A DNA stretch of 48,098 bases from the NCBI GenBank assembly GCA_029256185.1, contig JAQSYI010000054.1, forward strand, positions 1 to 48,098. Reading direction: 5' to 3'. Source of the DNA: Paenibacillaceae bacterium. GTDB lineage: Bacteria > Bacillota > Bacilli > Paenibacillales > NBRC-103111. The number at the start of each line of letters is the position of its first letter. Position 1 is the stretch's first letter. A program made the position numbers and the translations under genes. Positions 32,009 to 40,182 of the stretch are shown here, in pieces. The notes beneath the pieces were generated by a model that ran no database searches, was not told the origin of the DNA, and saw only the letters and a list, made by a program, of their open reading frames with translations.

Positions 32009-32906
32009 TAACCCCACGCTCCTTCAAAAATTCCATAAGTCCGGCATAATCCGGCGCTCCTTCTCTTGCTCCCATTACTCTGCATTTCATGGCGGAAGCG
32101 GCGCTGGCCATGATACAGCATCTCTTATGACCCATGCCCTCGGCCAATCCGTAGGCGTACACGCCGTGGAACACGTCCCCGGCTCCGTTGGTATCCACTG
32201 CTTCGACGGGGAATGCAGGATATTCCCACAGCACTGTGCCGTCATACAGCAAGCCGCCCTGCTTGCCCCGGGTGATGACAACCGCTTCGGGGTGAAACGA
32301 CCGGTGCAAGACGAGGGCTGCGGCCTCCGCCGTCTTCTCCCCCGTCCATTGCAGCGCAAACTCCTCCGAGGGAATCAGCACATCCGCAGCTGCCAGCACA
32401 TCGCCTATGCCCGGATATAAGCCGCCTGCGTCGAGCAGCACCTTGCAGGAGTGGGACCGCGCCAGGGCTGCCGCCTCCAGTGCCGCTTCTCTCTCATTGC
32501 CGTCCAACAGCAGGACGGACGACGAAGCGACTGCCGCCTTCTGCCTGTCGTTCAGCCTAAGCGGAGGCACATTTCCCCTGTGGAAGACGCATGTGCGCGT
32601 GGCTTGCTCCCTGCTCAGCCAGATAGAGGAGCTGAAGGAGATGCTCTTCTCCGCAATGGAGACCAGTTCCGTCCCTACTCCGTACCGCCGGAAATCCTCC
32701 AATAAAAACTTTCCCTCCGCGTCACCGGCCAAACATCCGATATAAGCCGTCCGGCCCCCCAGCTTGGCAGCCGCCGCCAGCCCTGTGGCGCATGGCCCTC
32801 CGCCTGCCAGCCGAACTTCCGTCCCTTCCTGCTTGGAATCCTCCCGGGGATACCGCTCCATCGTAATCAGCCTGTCGAAGACTGCCGCTCCAATTCCCGT
32901 AATCAC
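31995..32906 (-). CDS. PfkB-family carbohydrate kinase
   Basis: A 303-residue ribokinase-fold enzyme. AGGGPCATGLAAAAKLGG near residue 34 is the substrate-binding Gly-rich stretch, and VDTNGAGDVFHGVYAYGL near residue 240 is PfkB signature 2 with the catalytic Asp. The DVFHG form and the GGGP-x-AT start recall YihV-type sulfofructose kinases as much as IolC or ribokinase, so the substrate is open. In the IolB-kinase-aldolase order it would phosphorylate the isomerised keto-acid. The gene begins one base before the aldolase stop region and its end overlaps iolB, so the three are tightly coupled. Confidence 0.9.
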   Translation of the reverse strand: MITGIGAAVFDRLITMERYPREDSKQEGTEVRLAGGGPCATGLAAAAKLGGRTAYIGCLAGDAEGKFLLEDFRRYGVGTELVSIAEKSISFSSSIWLSREQATRTCVFHRGNVPPLRLNDRQKAAVASSSVLLLDGNEREAALEAAALARSHSCKVLLDAGGLYPGIGDVLAAADVLIPSEEFALQWTGEKTAEAAALVLHRSFHPEAVVITRGKQGGLLYDGTVLWEYPAFPVEAVDTNGAGDVFHGVYAYGLAEGMGHKRCCIMASAASAMKCRVMGAREGAPDYAGLMEFLKERGVSGEL

Positions 32907-32907
32907 G

Positions 32908-33735
32908 TTATGCCCGCCCTTCTGCTCCCAGCAGCCGGATTTTTCCCATGGCGAAGGTCTTGATGTTGTCCACCACGCCTTTCATAAATAAATCCAAAGC
33001 ATACACTTCTCTCGAAGTGGCAAATACCTGATCCAAGAACGCATAGCAGATGTCGGTTCCATAATTGATCTTGCGGATTCCCGCCCCAATCGCCGCCTGA
33101 ATCTGGTCATCCGGAATACCGCTTCCGCCATGCAATACCAGATGAGCGCCCACGGCCTGATGAATGTCGCGGATCCGCTCTATATCCAGCTTGGGCGTTT
33201 TTTTGTAATACCCATGGGCCGTTCCCACCATCACAGCCAGAGCGGTTACTCCCGTTGCTTCCGCATAATACACGGCGTCCCCGACAGTGGTGGATTCTTC
33301 CATCACCGCGTCATGCACAGAGCCAATATGGCCCACCTCTCCTTCAACGGGAATGCCGGAGTAGCCGCACAGCTCCACTACCGCCCTGGTCTTGGCCGCA
33401 TTCTCCTCAAGCGGCAGAGTGGAGGCGTCGATCATGACTCCTGTGCATCCGTAGCGAATTGCCCGGGACACCGCCAACTCGCCGCTGCCATGATCCAGAT
33501 GGAAGCAGACCGGCACCGTGGCCTGTTGGGCCGCCGCCAGAATAACAGGAGACAAGTAATAAGCCGACCCCTGTTCAAAGAGTCTGGAATACACCTGGAT
33601 AATGACGGGAGACCGGGCTTCCTCGGCTGCCTGAATCACGCCTGTTACCGTTTCCATGTTGTACGTATTAAACGCGGGCACCGCAAATTCCTTTCTTTCC
33701 GCCAAACTTAACAGCTCATCAAGATTAACCAGCAT
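32908..33735 (-). CDS. Class II (zinc) ketose-bisphosphate aldolase, GatY/KbaY/IolJ-like
   Basis: A 275-residue class II aldolase. Zinc ligands sit in CFHLDHGSG (about residues 77-85), GTAHGYYKK (around 180) and VLHGGSGIP (around 208). EGEVGHIG and NYGTDICYAF are further family motifs. It cleaves a phosphorylated ketose to dihydroxyacetone phosphate plus an aldehyde; IolJ, a close relative, makes malonate semialdehyde from a deoxyketogluconate phosphate. The start ATG 33735 has GAGGAG upstream with a longish spacing of about 12. The dispersed element at 33763-33888 lies in the 149-base gap before the Fe-S gene. Confidence 0.92.
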   Translation of the reverse strand: MLVNLDELLSLAERKEFAVPAFNTYNMETVTGVIQAAEEARSPVIIQVYSRLFEQGSAYYLSPVILAAAQQATVPVCFHLDHGSGELAVSRAIRYGCTGVMIDASTLPLEENAAKTRAVVELCGYSGIPVEGEVGHIGSVHDAVMEESTTVGDAVYYAEATGVTALAVMVGTAHGYYKKTPKLDIERIRDIHQAVGAHLVLHGGSGIPDDQIQAAIGAGIRKINYGTDICYAFLDQVFATSREVYALDLFMKGVVDNIKTFAMGKIRLLGAEGRA

Positions 33736-33762
33736 GGCGATCCACTTTCTCCTCTCTTTTTA

Positions 33763-33888
33763 TACGTAAATGCAAGGGAATGCCCTTTTATCCGGAGCCC
33801 CCCCCCAAAAGTATCCGAATTGGCTTCGAAGCATCTCATCACTTTTGGAGGATTAAACCTCTCATTCCTTTTGGGGAATTGTTTTTAC
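33763..33888. repeat. Dispersed palindromic intergenic element, copy B
   Basis: Second copy of the element at 11546-11644, in the same orientation. It has CAAAAGTA...ACTTTTGG arms and an extra insert (GAGGATTAAACCTCTCATT) before CCTTTTGGGGAATTGTTTTTAC. It sits between the Fe-S and aldolase genes inside the operon, directly against the Fe-S stop codon, so its hairpin could influence mRNA decay between upstream redox genes and downstream genes. Confidence 0.65.
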
Positions 33889-34979
33889 CGGAAGGCCTCA
33901 AGCACAACATCCTCCAGCCTCATGAGCCCGATTCCTTCCGGCTTCGCCATGAGCAGAGCCTCGTATTCCCCGGGTGAGGCAGTAACCAGAGTCTCCACCC
34001 CTTCAAGGACAGCGTTTCTCCATCTTTCGGCAGCCACTTGGACAATCACATCGGGCATGTATTCATGCATCAGCAGGTTCCCGGCCCACATGACGTCCTT
34101 GCCGGACAATTGAAGCTCCTTCACCCGGCCGCAGGCCTCCAGTATTTCTCTAGCCGGATGATGCTCCTCCAGGTCGCGGACCAGCACAGCCGGGTCCTGG
34201 AAGGTGAAGCTTCCCTCTCCCCGCTTCGGCTTCAGCTCACCTGTCCGCACCAATTCAGCAATAAGGGAGGTATAGGTCCGGATTTCGGGCCGTAAAGGGA
34301 GATTCCACTCCTTACAGGTGCGCAGGAAAACCTTGGCGTCGGCGGGATCATAGACGATAACTCGGCTGAAGCCGGACAGGGCTTCCGCGCAGCGCAGCAT
34401 AGCCTGGCGGGTTTCCTCTACATCGCCCAACAGAAAATCCAGATCCGTCCCGCTGCCTGGTTCATGCTCCAGAACAGTAAAGTCCAACTTGGCCGACTGG
34501 AGCAGACGGATCGCCGAAAGCGCCGATGCAGGACTCTTGTAGAGGGAATCTCTTCCCAGAAACAGCAGCGTATCCGATTGGCGGGGCAAAGCGCCGATGG
34601 CAGCCGCCACATCCTCCCGGATGCAGTCAACTCCGTAAGCGTTGCCCGACGCCTCAATATTGTCCATAAGCCGCAAAATATAGTCCGGTGTCTTGCCGGT
34701 CAACGCCGCTTCCCTGCGCACCTCGCGCGTAAACTGCAGCGGGTCCCAGCCTGTCACGCACTCCTTGGTGCAAGCTCCGCACATGGCGCATTCGTAGACA
34801 TTGTCGATAGCGTCCTCCAGGGTGGCCGACTCCCGCAGCACCAGGGAGAGTGACAGTGCCCTGCCTCTGGCATTATTGCGCTCCTGCCCTGTCACATTGC
34901 CGATCGGGCATACATGACGGCACATCCAGCAGAACCGGCACGCATCGATGGTTTCCTTGCTTTTGGGTGATATAAGCAT
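33885..34979 (-). CDS. Two-[4Fe-4S] iron-sulfur protein with degenerate CCG-like C-terminal region
   Basis: A 364-residue protein. The N-terminal ferredoxin part has C14-x2-C17-x2-C20-x3-C24 (CRFCWMCRHVCP) and C64-x2-C67-x2-C70-x3-C74 (CAMCGACTKEC), enough for two [4Fe-4S] clusters. The rest resembles the GlcF/HdrD layout, but the expected CCG cysteines are missing: FTFQDPAVLVRD where HDPC is usual, KDVMWAGN in place of the CCG core, and TASPGEYE where TxCPxC would be. It probably relays electrons between the FAD oxidoreductase and ETF. ATG 34979 has GAGGAGG upstream, 24 bases after the oxidoreductase stop. Confidence 0.82.
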   Translation of the reverse strand: MLISPKSKETIDACRFCWMCRHVCPIGNVTGQERNNARGRALSLSLVLRESATLEDAIDNVYECAMCGACTKECVTGWDPLQFTREVRREAALTGKTPDYILRLMDNIEASGNAYGVDCIREDVAAAIGALPRQSDTLLFLGRDSLYKSPASALSAIRLLQSAKLDFTVLEHEPGSGTDLDFLLGDVEETRQAMLRCAEALSGFSRVIVYDPADAKVFLRTCKEWNLPLRPEIRTYTSLIAELVRTGELKPKRGEGSFTFQDPAVLVRDLEEHHPAREILEACGRVKELQLSGKDVMWAGNLLMHEYMPDVIVQVAAERWRNAVLEGVETLVTASPGEYEALLMAKPEGIGLMRLEDVVLEAFR

Positions 34980-35003
34980 ATGGATGATTGCCTCCTCTTC
35001 AAA

Positions 35004-36410
35004 CTAGACGCCCATTTTGAACGGATTGAGAATACCATTCGGGTCCAGTTGCTTCTTCAGTCCTGTGAAAACCTGCATGGCAGGCCCGTATTGCTCCTTC
35101 ATCAGCCGGCCCAGCTTCAAGCCCACACCATGGTGGTCGTTGACCACTCCCCCGTGCGCCAAAGCTGTCCTTACTCCTGTGCTCCAGATCTGGTTGTGAA
35201 GCCGCATGGCCTCCAGCGGGTCCTCCGGCGGATGATCCACAATGAAACGGTCGTAGATCATACAGCCCCACTCATACCAATGGGAGAAATGGGCAATGTA
35301 TCTCGCCATGGGAAACTGGGTCTCGATCGCTTCCTTCATCGCCCAATAGATCTTCTCGATGTTGGAGTAAGTGGCAATGGTATCCATGGTCCCGAACATC
35401 TGGGGCAAGTCAAACATATGCCCCGGATAGAAGAAGGTGATCCGCTCCTCCCACCACTTCTCCCCATACTCGCTGCCCAGGTCCTCTGCTCCATACTTGG
35501 AGAAAGTGGAAAGCAGCAGCTTCTCTTCAATTTTGACGATCTCGGCAACTCCCTCCAAGGCGATATTCATAAAAGCCCCCTTGCGCTCCACCCCTACAAT
35601 TTTCTTGATCAGAGAGGCGGTTTCCGCTTCGTCGTACAGCCGCATAACAGAAGGCTTGATCTGCTGCAGCAGCTCCTTGGAGGCGCGGAAGGCATCGGTC
35701 ATATTGCGGAACAGAAATGCGCGGAAGCGCCTTTCCTCCGGCTGGATATACACGCGCATCTGCGCCTTGGTCATAATGCCCAGCGTTCCCTCCGAACCGA
35801 TAAAGATCTGGTTCAGGTCCGGACCTGCAGCATGCTTGGGCACAGGCGATGTGTGAATAATATCCCCGTTGGGCAGCACCACTTCCATTCCCAGCACCAT
35901 GTCATCAATTTTGCCGTATTTCGTCGAGACTACGCCGATCCCCCGGTGAGCCAGGAATCCGCCTACCGTAGAGCAATTCAGCGAGCTGGGATAATGCATG
36001 GTGGCATAGCCCTTCTCGTTGGCAGCCCATTCAACATGCCGGTAAATGGCCCCTGTCCCGCATTCCACATACATGGAGTCGGTATTGACCGGTTCAATCT
36101 GATTCATCCGCTTGGTGTTCAAGACGATGCCTCCGGCTACAGGGAGCGCTCCCCCCTGGGTTCCGCCGCCGCCGCCCCAGGTTGTCACCGGAATCTTGTA
36201 ATAATTCGCAATCTGCAGAACCTTGGAGGTTTCCGCCGCATTCTTAGGCGATACGATGTAATCTGCCTCGGGCATGCGCATGCCCCGGTCGGACCACATG
36301 CGGGAAAGCCAGAAATAATCCACGCTGTGGGCGATCTTGTCAATCTCGCGAATCGAACAATTCTCCTTGCCTGCCGCATCCTCCAGCTCAGTCAAAATCA
36401 TCTGTTCCAT
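35004..36410 (-). CDS. FAD-linked oxidoreductase, GlcD/AGPS-like (VAO fold)
   Basis: A 468-residue flavoprotein of the PCMH/VAO type, first gene of the operon. The FAD-binding part contains VPVTTWGGGGGTQGGALPVAGG, MHYPSSLNCSTVGGFLA and FIGSEGTLGIMTKAQM. The C-terminal ALAHGGVVNDHHGVGLKLG resembles the HHGVG segment of alkyldihydroxyacetonephosphate synthase and of D-lactate or glycolate dehydrogenases. It likely oxidises a hydroxyacid or polyol and passes electrons to the Fe-S protein and ETF encoded downstream. I start at ATG 36410 with CGGAG seven bases upstream. An in-frame GTG at 36437 sits on top of GGGA and is less likely. The promoter region contains RpiR-type dyads. Confidence 0.88.
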   Translation of the reverse strand: MEQMILTELEDAAGKENCSIREIDKIAHSVDYFWLSRMWSDRGMRMPEADYIVSPKNAAETSKVLQIANYYKIPVTTWGGGGGTQGGALPVAGGIVLNTKRMNQIEPVNTDSMYVECGTGAIYRHVEWAANEKGYATMHYPSSLNCSTVGGFLAHRGIGVVSTKYGKIDDMVLGMEVVLPNGDIIHTSPVPKHAAGPDLNQIFIGSEGTLGIMTKAQMRVYIQPEERRFRAFLFRNMTDAFRASKELLQQIKPSVMRLYDEAETASLIKKIVGVERKGAFMNIALEGVAEIVKIEEKLLLSTFSKYGAEDLGSEYGEKWWEERITFFYPGHMFDLPQMFGTMDTIATYSNIEKIYWAMKEAIETQFPMARYIAHFSHWYEWGCMIYDRFIVDHPPEDPLEAMRLHNQIWSTGVRTALAHGGVVNDHHGVGLKLGRLMKEQYGPAMQVFTGLKKQLDPNGILNPFKMGV

Positions 36411-36446
36411 AAATGGACTCCGATGCACCTTTGCCACTCCCTTTTT

Positions 36447-36461
36447 TGAAGCTTATTTTCA
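36447..36461. promoter_or_regulatory. Operator-like dyad 1 (TGAA-N7-TTCA)
   Basis: TGAAGCTTATTTTCA, identical to the copy at 36499-36513 and close to the dyad at 36576-36590. It lies just upstream of the FAD oxidoreductase start, in the divergent region shared with the RpiR gene. Confidence 0.65.
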
Positions 36462-36498
36462 CAAAACCACAATCATTACGTGATAATATTATTATATA

Positions 36499-36513
36499 TG
36501 AAGCTTATTTTCA
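36499..36513. promoter_or_regulatory. Operator-like dyad 2, overlapping the operon promoter
   Basis: TGAAGCTTATTTTCA again. On the minus strand TTGAAA (36509-36514) followed by 17 bases and TAATAT forms a plausible promoter of the eight-gene operon, so a protein bound here would block it. Confidence 0.65.
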
Positions 36514-36540
36514 ATATAAAAGTGAAAAAATATTTCTTTA

Positions 36541-36569
36541 TTGACAAATAAATGGCGGTATAGTTCAAT
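36541..36569 (+). promoter_or_regulatory. Probable promoter of the RpiR regulator gene
   Basis: TTGACA (36541-36546), a 17-base spacer and TTCAAT (36564-36569). The -35 box is perfect and the -10 box is poor. The dyad at 36574-36592 lies just downstream, consistent with self-repression. Confidence 0.45.
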
Positions 36570-36573
36570 AGTT

Positions 36574-36592
36574 TGTGAAAGTTATTTTCACA
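36574..36592. promoter_or_regulatory. Operator-like dyad 3
   Basis: TGTGAAAGTTATTTTCACA is the most symmetric of the three dyads (TGTGAAA/TTTCACA arms around five bases), between the RpiR promoter and its start codon. Confidence 0.68.
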
Positions 36593-36611
36593 TTGGAGGC
36601 TTGTTTATACG

Positions 36612-37448
36612 ATGAATCACACCTCTATGCAGATCAAGGTTCTTTATGAGGAAATGGGCAAGGCCGAGAAAAAGATTGCCGACTGGATCCTGCTGCATCC
36701 CGGTGAGCTGATCCCCTTGTCCATCAGTGAGTTGGCTGATAAGTGCGGCTGCAGTGAAGCCACCATTGTGAGATTTGCCAGGAGACTGGGCTTCGGGGGC
36801 TACCAGGAATTGAAGATTTCCCTGGCCCGCGAAGAAAGCAAGCCCGCCGTCAGCGCCACCATAAGCCGGGAGGACTCCTGCTCAGCCATCTTCGGCAAGG
36901 TGTGCAATGAGATCTACTATTCCTTGGAGCTGACCAAGAAGGCCCTTCAGCCCCAGGCGATTGCCAGCGCAGCCCAGGCCCTGCTTGCCGCTGATTCCGT
37001 GCTAATTCTGGGCTTAGGCAACTCTGCCCCCATCGCCATGGACGCCGAACATAAGCTGCTGCGCACCGGAATACGCGCCAGAGCTTGCAGCGACAATCAT
37101 ATGCAGGCTATCGCAGTTTCCCATACAACCTCCAGAGACGCCGTGATCGGCATCTCCCATTCCGGCTCTTCCAAGGACATTGTGGAAGCGTTGAAAATCG
37201 CGCGGCAGCAAGGCGCCGCTACCATCTGCATAACCAACCACGGGAAGTCGCCCATTGTGAAGCAGAGCGACATTGTCCTTCAGACCGCTTCCAATGAAAC
37301 CCAATACAGCATTCTGGCCCTGAACTCCAGGATTGCGCAATTGGCGATTATTGACACCTTGTATTTCTACCTGGTGTACCAGAGGGAAGAGGAATCCCTC
37401 GCCTCCATCGAAGCAACGGAGAGAGCGCTTCAGAGCAAGAAATTCTAA
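36612..37448 (+). CDS. RpiR/MurR-family transcriptional regulator (HTH_6 + SIS)
   Basis: A 278-residue repressor or activator. The N-terminal HTH_6 domain (1-80) shows ISELADKCGCSEATIVRFARRLGFGGYQELK. The SIS domain (about 105-235), with VLILGLGNSAPIAMDAEHKLLR and ISHSGSSKDIVEALKIA, binds a sugar phosphate. It is divergent from the eight-gene operon, and three similar dyads lie between them, so it most likely controls that operon and itself in response to a phosphorylated intermediate. GGAGG lies 12 bases before ATG 36612. An ATG five codons later is an alternative start. Confidence 0.93.
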   Translation: MNHTSMQIKVLYEEMGKAEKKIADWILLHPGELIPLSISELADKCGCSEATIVRFARRLGFGGYQELKISLAREESKPAVSATISREDSCSAIFGKVCNEIYYSLELTKKALQPQAIASAAQALLAADSVLILGLGNSAPIAMDAEHKLLRTGIRARACSDNHMQAIAVSHTTSRDAVIGISHSGSSKDIVEALKIARQQGAATICITNHGKSPIVKQSDIVLQTASNETQYSILALNSRIAQLAIIDTLYFYLVYQREEESLASIEATERALQSKKF

Positions 37449-37470
37449 AGCGTTTACCTTCTGGGAATTC

Positions 37471-37521
37471 AAAAAAGGCGTCTCCCGACAGTGGATTCAC
37501 ACTGCCGGGAGACGCCTTTTT
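37471..37521. terminator. Bidirectional Rho-independent terminator
   Basis: AAAAAA, then a 17-bp stem (GGCGTCTCCCGACAGTG with CACTGCCGGGAGACGCC, one mismatch), then TTTTT. It serves the RpiR gene on the plus strand and the convergent nuclease gene on the minus strand. Confidence 0.92.
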
Positions 37522-37539
37522 ATGTTGTGGCACATGTAA

Positions 37540-38445
37540 CTATTGCTCAGGACTGCTGTCGAGCTTGCGGATCTCCTCCAGGGGCAAGCCAGTAATTTCG
37601 GCGATCAACTCATGCTTCAATCCTTTGTGGAGCATGTTGCGCGCGATCTCCAATTTACCTTCCGCTTTACCCTCCGCTTTGCCTTCTGCCTTGCCCTCTG
37701 TTCTTCCTTCCGCTATTCCCCGTTTCCAACTGGCCTCCATGGAGCTGTTGTAATCGATCAGCGCTTCCTCTCTGGCTTCGTATAGCCTCCTGGTCTCATC
37801 ATCTCCACTCAGCCATTCCAGCCGCTCCTCGGTTCTGCGGATCACCTCATCCATCTCCATCAGCTCCTTCAATTGTTCATCTGTGATCCTCTCATCAAGA
37901 AATAGCAGCCATCGGTGCAGCGGAATGCTCAAATCCTTTGGCACCTTCCGAAACTTGGGATACTCCAGAAAATGCACTTCCATTATATCGCTCAACCTTA
38001 GCTCTGGCGCTTCATCCTCACACAGATGAAACGTTGTGTGAAATCGGTCGATAGCAAATTGGTTATAGTTCACGATGTTGATGGCAACCGTCTTCGGCAT
38101 GACCAGATAATTCATTCCCGACTTAACCGATTCTACCACCATCTTGCTGACATAAAACAATGTGCGCTGCGGCATATTGTACTCGTCGCGAAGCTGAATC
38201 TCCAGATCATACTGGCAATTTGCCGAAACAGCCCTTGCTCTTACATCCAAACGGCCTGTCTTGTCCTGAAGCTGCTCCTTGGCCAACTGCTTGTTCTCCA
38301 TAATTGTCAGATCCCGAAGCTGATGTTCCCCCTCCAGCCCCAGAATAGCGTTAAGCAAAAAAATCGTACTCTCCCGGAACTCGTTCTCGCCGAATAGTCT
38401 CTGAAAAATAAAGTCATTTTTAGGATTTAATCTGTCTTGTACCAA
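37540..38445 (-). CDS. Rpn-family PD-(D/E)XK nuclease (transposase-like)
   Basis: A 301-residue protein of the Rpn/PDDEXK_2 family, recognised by LNPKNDFIFQRLFGENEF at the N-terminus and by GRLDVRA...YDLEIQLRDE (about 63-90), which supplies the D and ExQ residues of a PD-(D/E)XK nuclease. These proteins were first called recombination-promoting nucleases; several act in phage defence. Residues 245-265 carry a GKAE tandem repeat (EGRTEGKAEGKAEGKAEGK) between the catalytic part and a C-terminal helical domain. The start is TTG at 38445 with AGGGGAG nine bases upstream. It is a single-gene unit ending at the bidirectional terminator. Confidence 0.88.
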   Translation of the reverse strand: MVQDRLNPKNDFIFQRLFGENEFRESTIFLLNAILGLEGEHQLRDLTIMENKQLAKEQLQDKTGRLDVRARAVSANCQYDLEIQLRDEYNMPQRTLFYVSKMVVESVKSGMNYLVMPKTVAINIVNYNQFAIDRFHTTFHLCEDEAPELRLSDIMEVHFLEYPKFRKVPKDLSIPLHRWLLFLDERITDEQLKELMEMDEVIRRTEERLEWLSGDDETRRLYEAREEALIDYNSSMEASWKRGIAEGRTEGKAEGKAEGKAEGKLEIARNMLHKGLKHELIAEITGLPLEEIRKLDSSPEQ

Positions 38446-38563
38446 CCGGTTCGCTCCCCTGATTAAGTATAGTATACCATGAAAAATTCACACCTGAACA
38501 TGCGCCGCGGCGCCTTCTTTTCCCGCACAGCCTCCCGTCCGTTTTCCTGTTGCCTCTGCACGC

Positions 38564-38601
38564 AAAAACGCCGACTGCTCCCTTAACAGGAACAATCGGC
38601 G
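38564..38601 (-). terminator. Terminator of the stalk-domain lipoprotein gene
   Basis: On the minus strand a CGCCGA...TCGGCG stem with additional pairing of the inner bases is followed by TTTTT (38564-38568). It lies about 28 bases after the stop codon. Confidence 0.75.
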
Positions 38602-38628
38602 CATGCTTTGCGTCCGGTCGTACGATTT

Positions 38629-40071
38629 TTAGTTGCGGATAATGCTCACTGTCCAGGTTTCCGGGTCCCAGCCCACTTCTGCCCCGAAGGACTCGGCAAT
38701 GAATCTCACCGGAACATAAGTATATTCTCCGGTCAGTGCTGCGGCTGCCTCTAATTCAACCTCTTGTCCGTCGACCAGCACGATCTTGCTGCCAATGGTG
38801 AATACCAGCGTTTTGCCGCTGATAATATCGGTTACGATTGCCTGTTGGGTGTCATCCTTCCAGCTCACTTCCGCATCCAGATTCTCGGATACGAAGCGCA
38901 CCGGCACCAGGGTCACACCGTCTACAATATAGGGGCGGGCAACTGCGCCTGGCAAACCCTCTTCGATAGGAGGGAGGACGATATTCTTCCGTGTGACCTT
39001 CAACTCTTCCACCAGCAGCTTGTAAACCTGGGAATCAGGCTCCAGAACCTTAATATAGCGGGCAATCCCGCCCGGTTCCATCGCCTTGACCGCATCGGCC
39101 CCGTCAATGGAGTCGGCGGCTACGGTGCCGTTGATATTCCAGCGGTCCTCAGCAAACTTGGCCTTCAGGCCGCTAACAGCCCCATCCATCAGCTTCAGTC
39201 CGCTCAGGCTCAATTCCAATTCCGTTCTACGGACCTGAGCCTCCCCGTCCACGTACAAGTCCAGCTTCAAAGTGTTGCTGTCGGTAAAGTATTGGGCAAA
39301 TTCTCCCAAAGCATTTATATCTGTGGACACAGAGTTTAGCGTTCTTCTGACGACCACCGCAGCCATACTGGTAGCCAGTTCGTTGCCGTTATCCCCCATC
39401 ACCTGGGTAATCACACTGCGGATCAAGGCATCGCCTGCCTCATCGGCCAGCAGACTTTTGATAGCTGTCTGCAGGATTACGGCAAGCTCACTTCCGGTCA
39501 CGTCCACATGCAGCTTCTTCAACGCCAATTCTTCACCGTTAATGGCGGTTTTAACATCCTCTGCTGTGAAGGACTCGGGAGCAGGCAGGAACTTAAACAG
39601 TGCAGATGCATTCTCCTTCAGCAGCTTTTCCCAATCAAGCGAGGAGATGTCAAAATTCAATAGAGAAGGCGGCTCACCAGTCCCAGCTTTGGCAGGAGCC
39701 TGTGTAAGCAAAGGCTGGCCGGCACCTTCCACTTGAAGCAGAATCTGCCCGTCAGCGGTGAAATAAGCAAAAGGAATGACGTTACCGCCATACTGAAGCT
39801 CACCCTTGGCTGAACTGGTCGTTGCATCCTGATGCTTCACATCGGTCAGCGTTACAGATACATTCTTAAGCAGGTCCACTTCAGGATGATCTTCCAGCCC
39901 CGATGCCGGCGTAAGCTCAAGGGTAAGTGCTTGAGTACCTTGATAAGAGCTGGTGCCAAGGTTGTTCTCGACTGCTTTGCCTAAGTCCACTCCCGCTGCG
40001 GCCTGGCAGCCTGCAAGCAGGGAAAACGCCAGACTGACAATACAGCCTAGTGCAAGAAAACGCTGCTTCAT
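38629..40071 (-). CDS. Stalk-domain (copper amine oxidase N-terminal-like) lipoprotein
   Basis: A 480-residue exported lipoprotein. Lipobox LLAGC places the lipidated Cys at residue 22. Residues about 30-350 form a variable region that I do not recognise, with many Ala, Leu and Ser. The C-terminal 120 residues form a copper-amine-oxidase-type stalk domain (VDGVTLVPVRFVSENLDAEVSW and YTYVPVRFIAESFGAEVGW), common on Paenibacillus surface proteins and used for cell-surface attachment or stability, not oxidase activity. AAGGAGAGG precedes ATG 40071. A short palindrome (AGAGTACTACTCT, 40102-40114) lies upstream in the promoter region. No enzymatic function can be read. Confidence 0.85.
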   Translation of the reverse strand: MKQRFLALGCIVSLAFSLLAGCQAAAGVDLGKAVENNLGTSSYQGTQALTLELTPASGLEDHPEVDLLKNVSVTLTDVKHQDATTSSAKGELQYGGNVIPFAYFTADGQILLQVEGAGQPLLTQAPAKAGTGEPPSLLNFDISSLDWEKLLKENASALFKFLPAPESFTAEDVKTAINGEELALKKLHVDVTGSELAVILQTAIKSLLADEAGDALIRSVITQVMGDNGNELATSMAAVVVRRTLNSVSTDINALGEFAQYFTDSNTLKLDLYVDGEAQVRRTELELSLSGLKLMDGAVSGLKAKFAEDRWNINGTVAADSIDGADAVKAMEPGGIARYIKVLEPDSQVYKLLVEELKVTRKNIVLPPIEEGLPGAVARPYIVDGVTLVPVRFVSENLDAEVSWKDDTQQAIVTDIISGKTLVFTIGSKIVLVDGQEVELEAAAALTGEYTYVPVRFIAESFGAEVGWDPETWTVSIIRN

Positions 40072-40182
40072 GGATTCCTCTCCTTTTCTCCACGCATAAT
40101 AAGAGTACTACTCTATCTTAACACGCTATTCCCGGCGGCGGAAAGCGCAACGGGACATACCTGAAGTACAGGAGAGACTGCC

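Noticed and set aside
27221..36410. Standard myo-inositol (iol) operon
   Set aside because: IolG, IolE, IolD and IolA are missing and flavin/ETF genes are present, so it cannot be annotated as the usual pathway.
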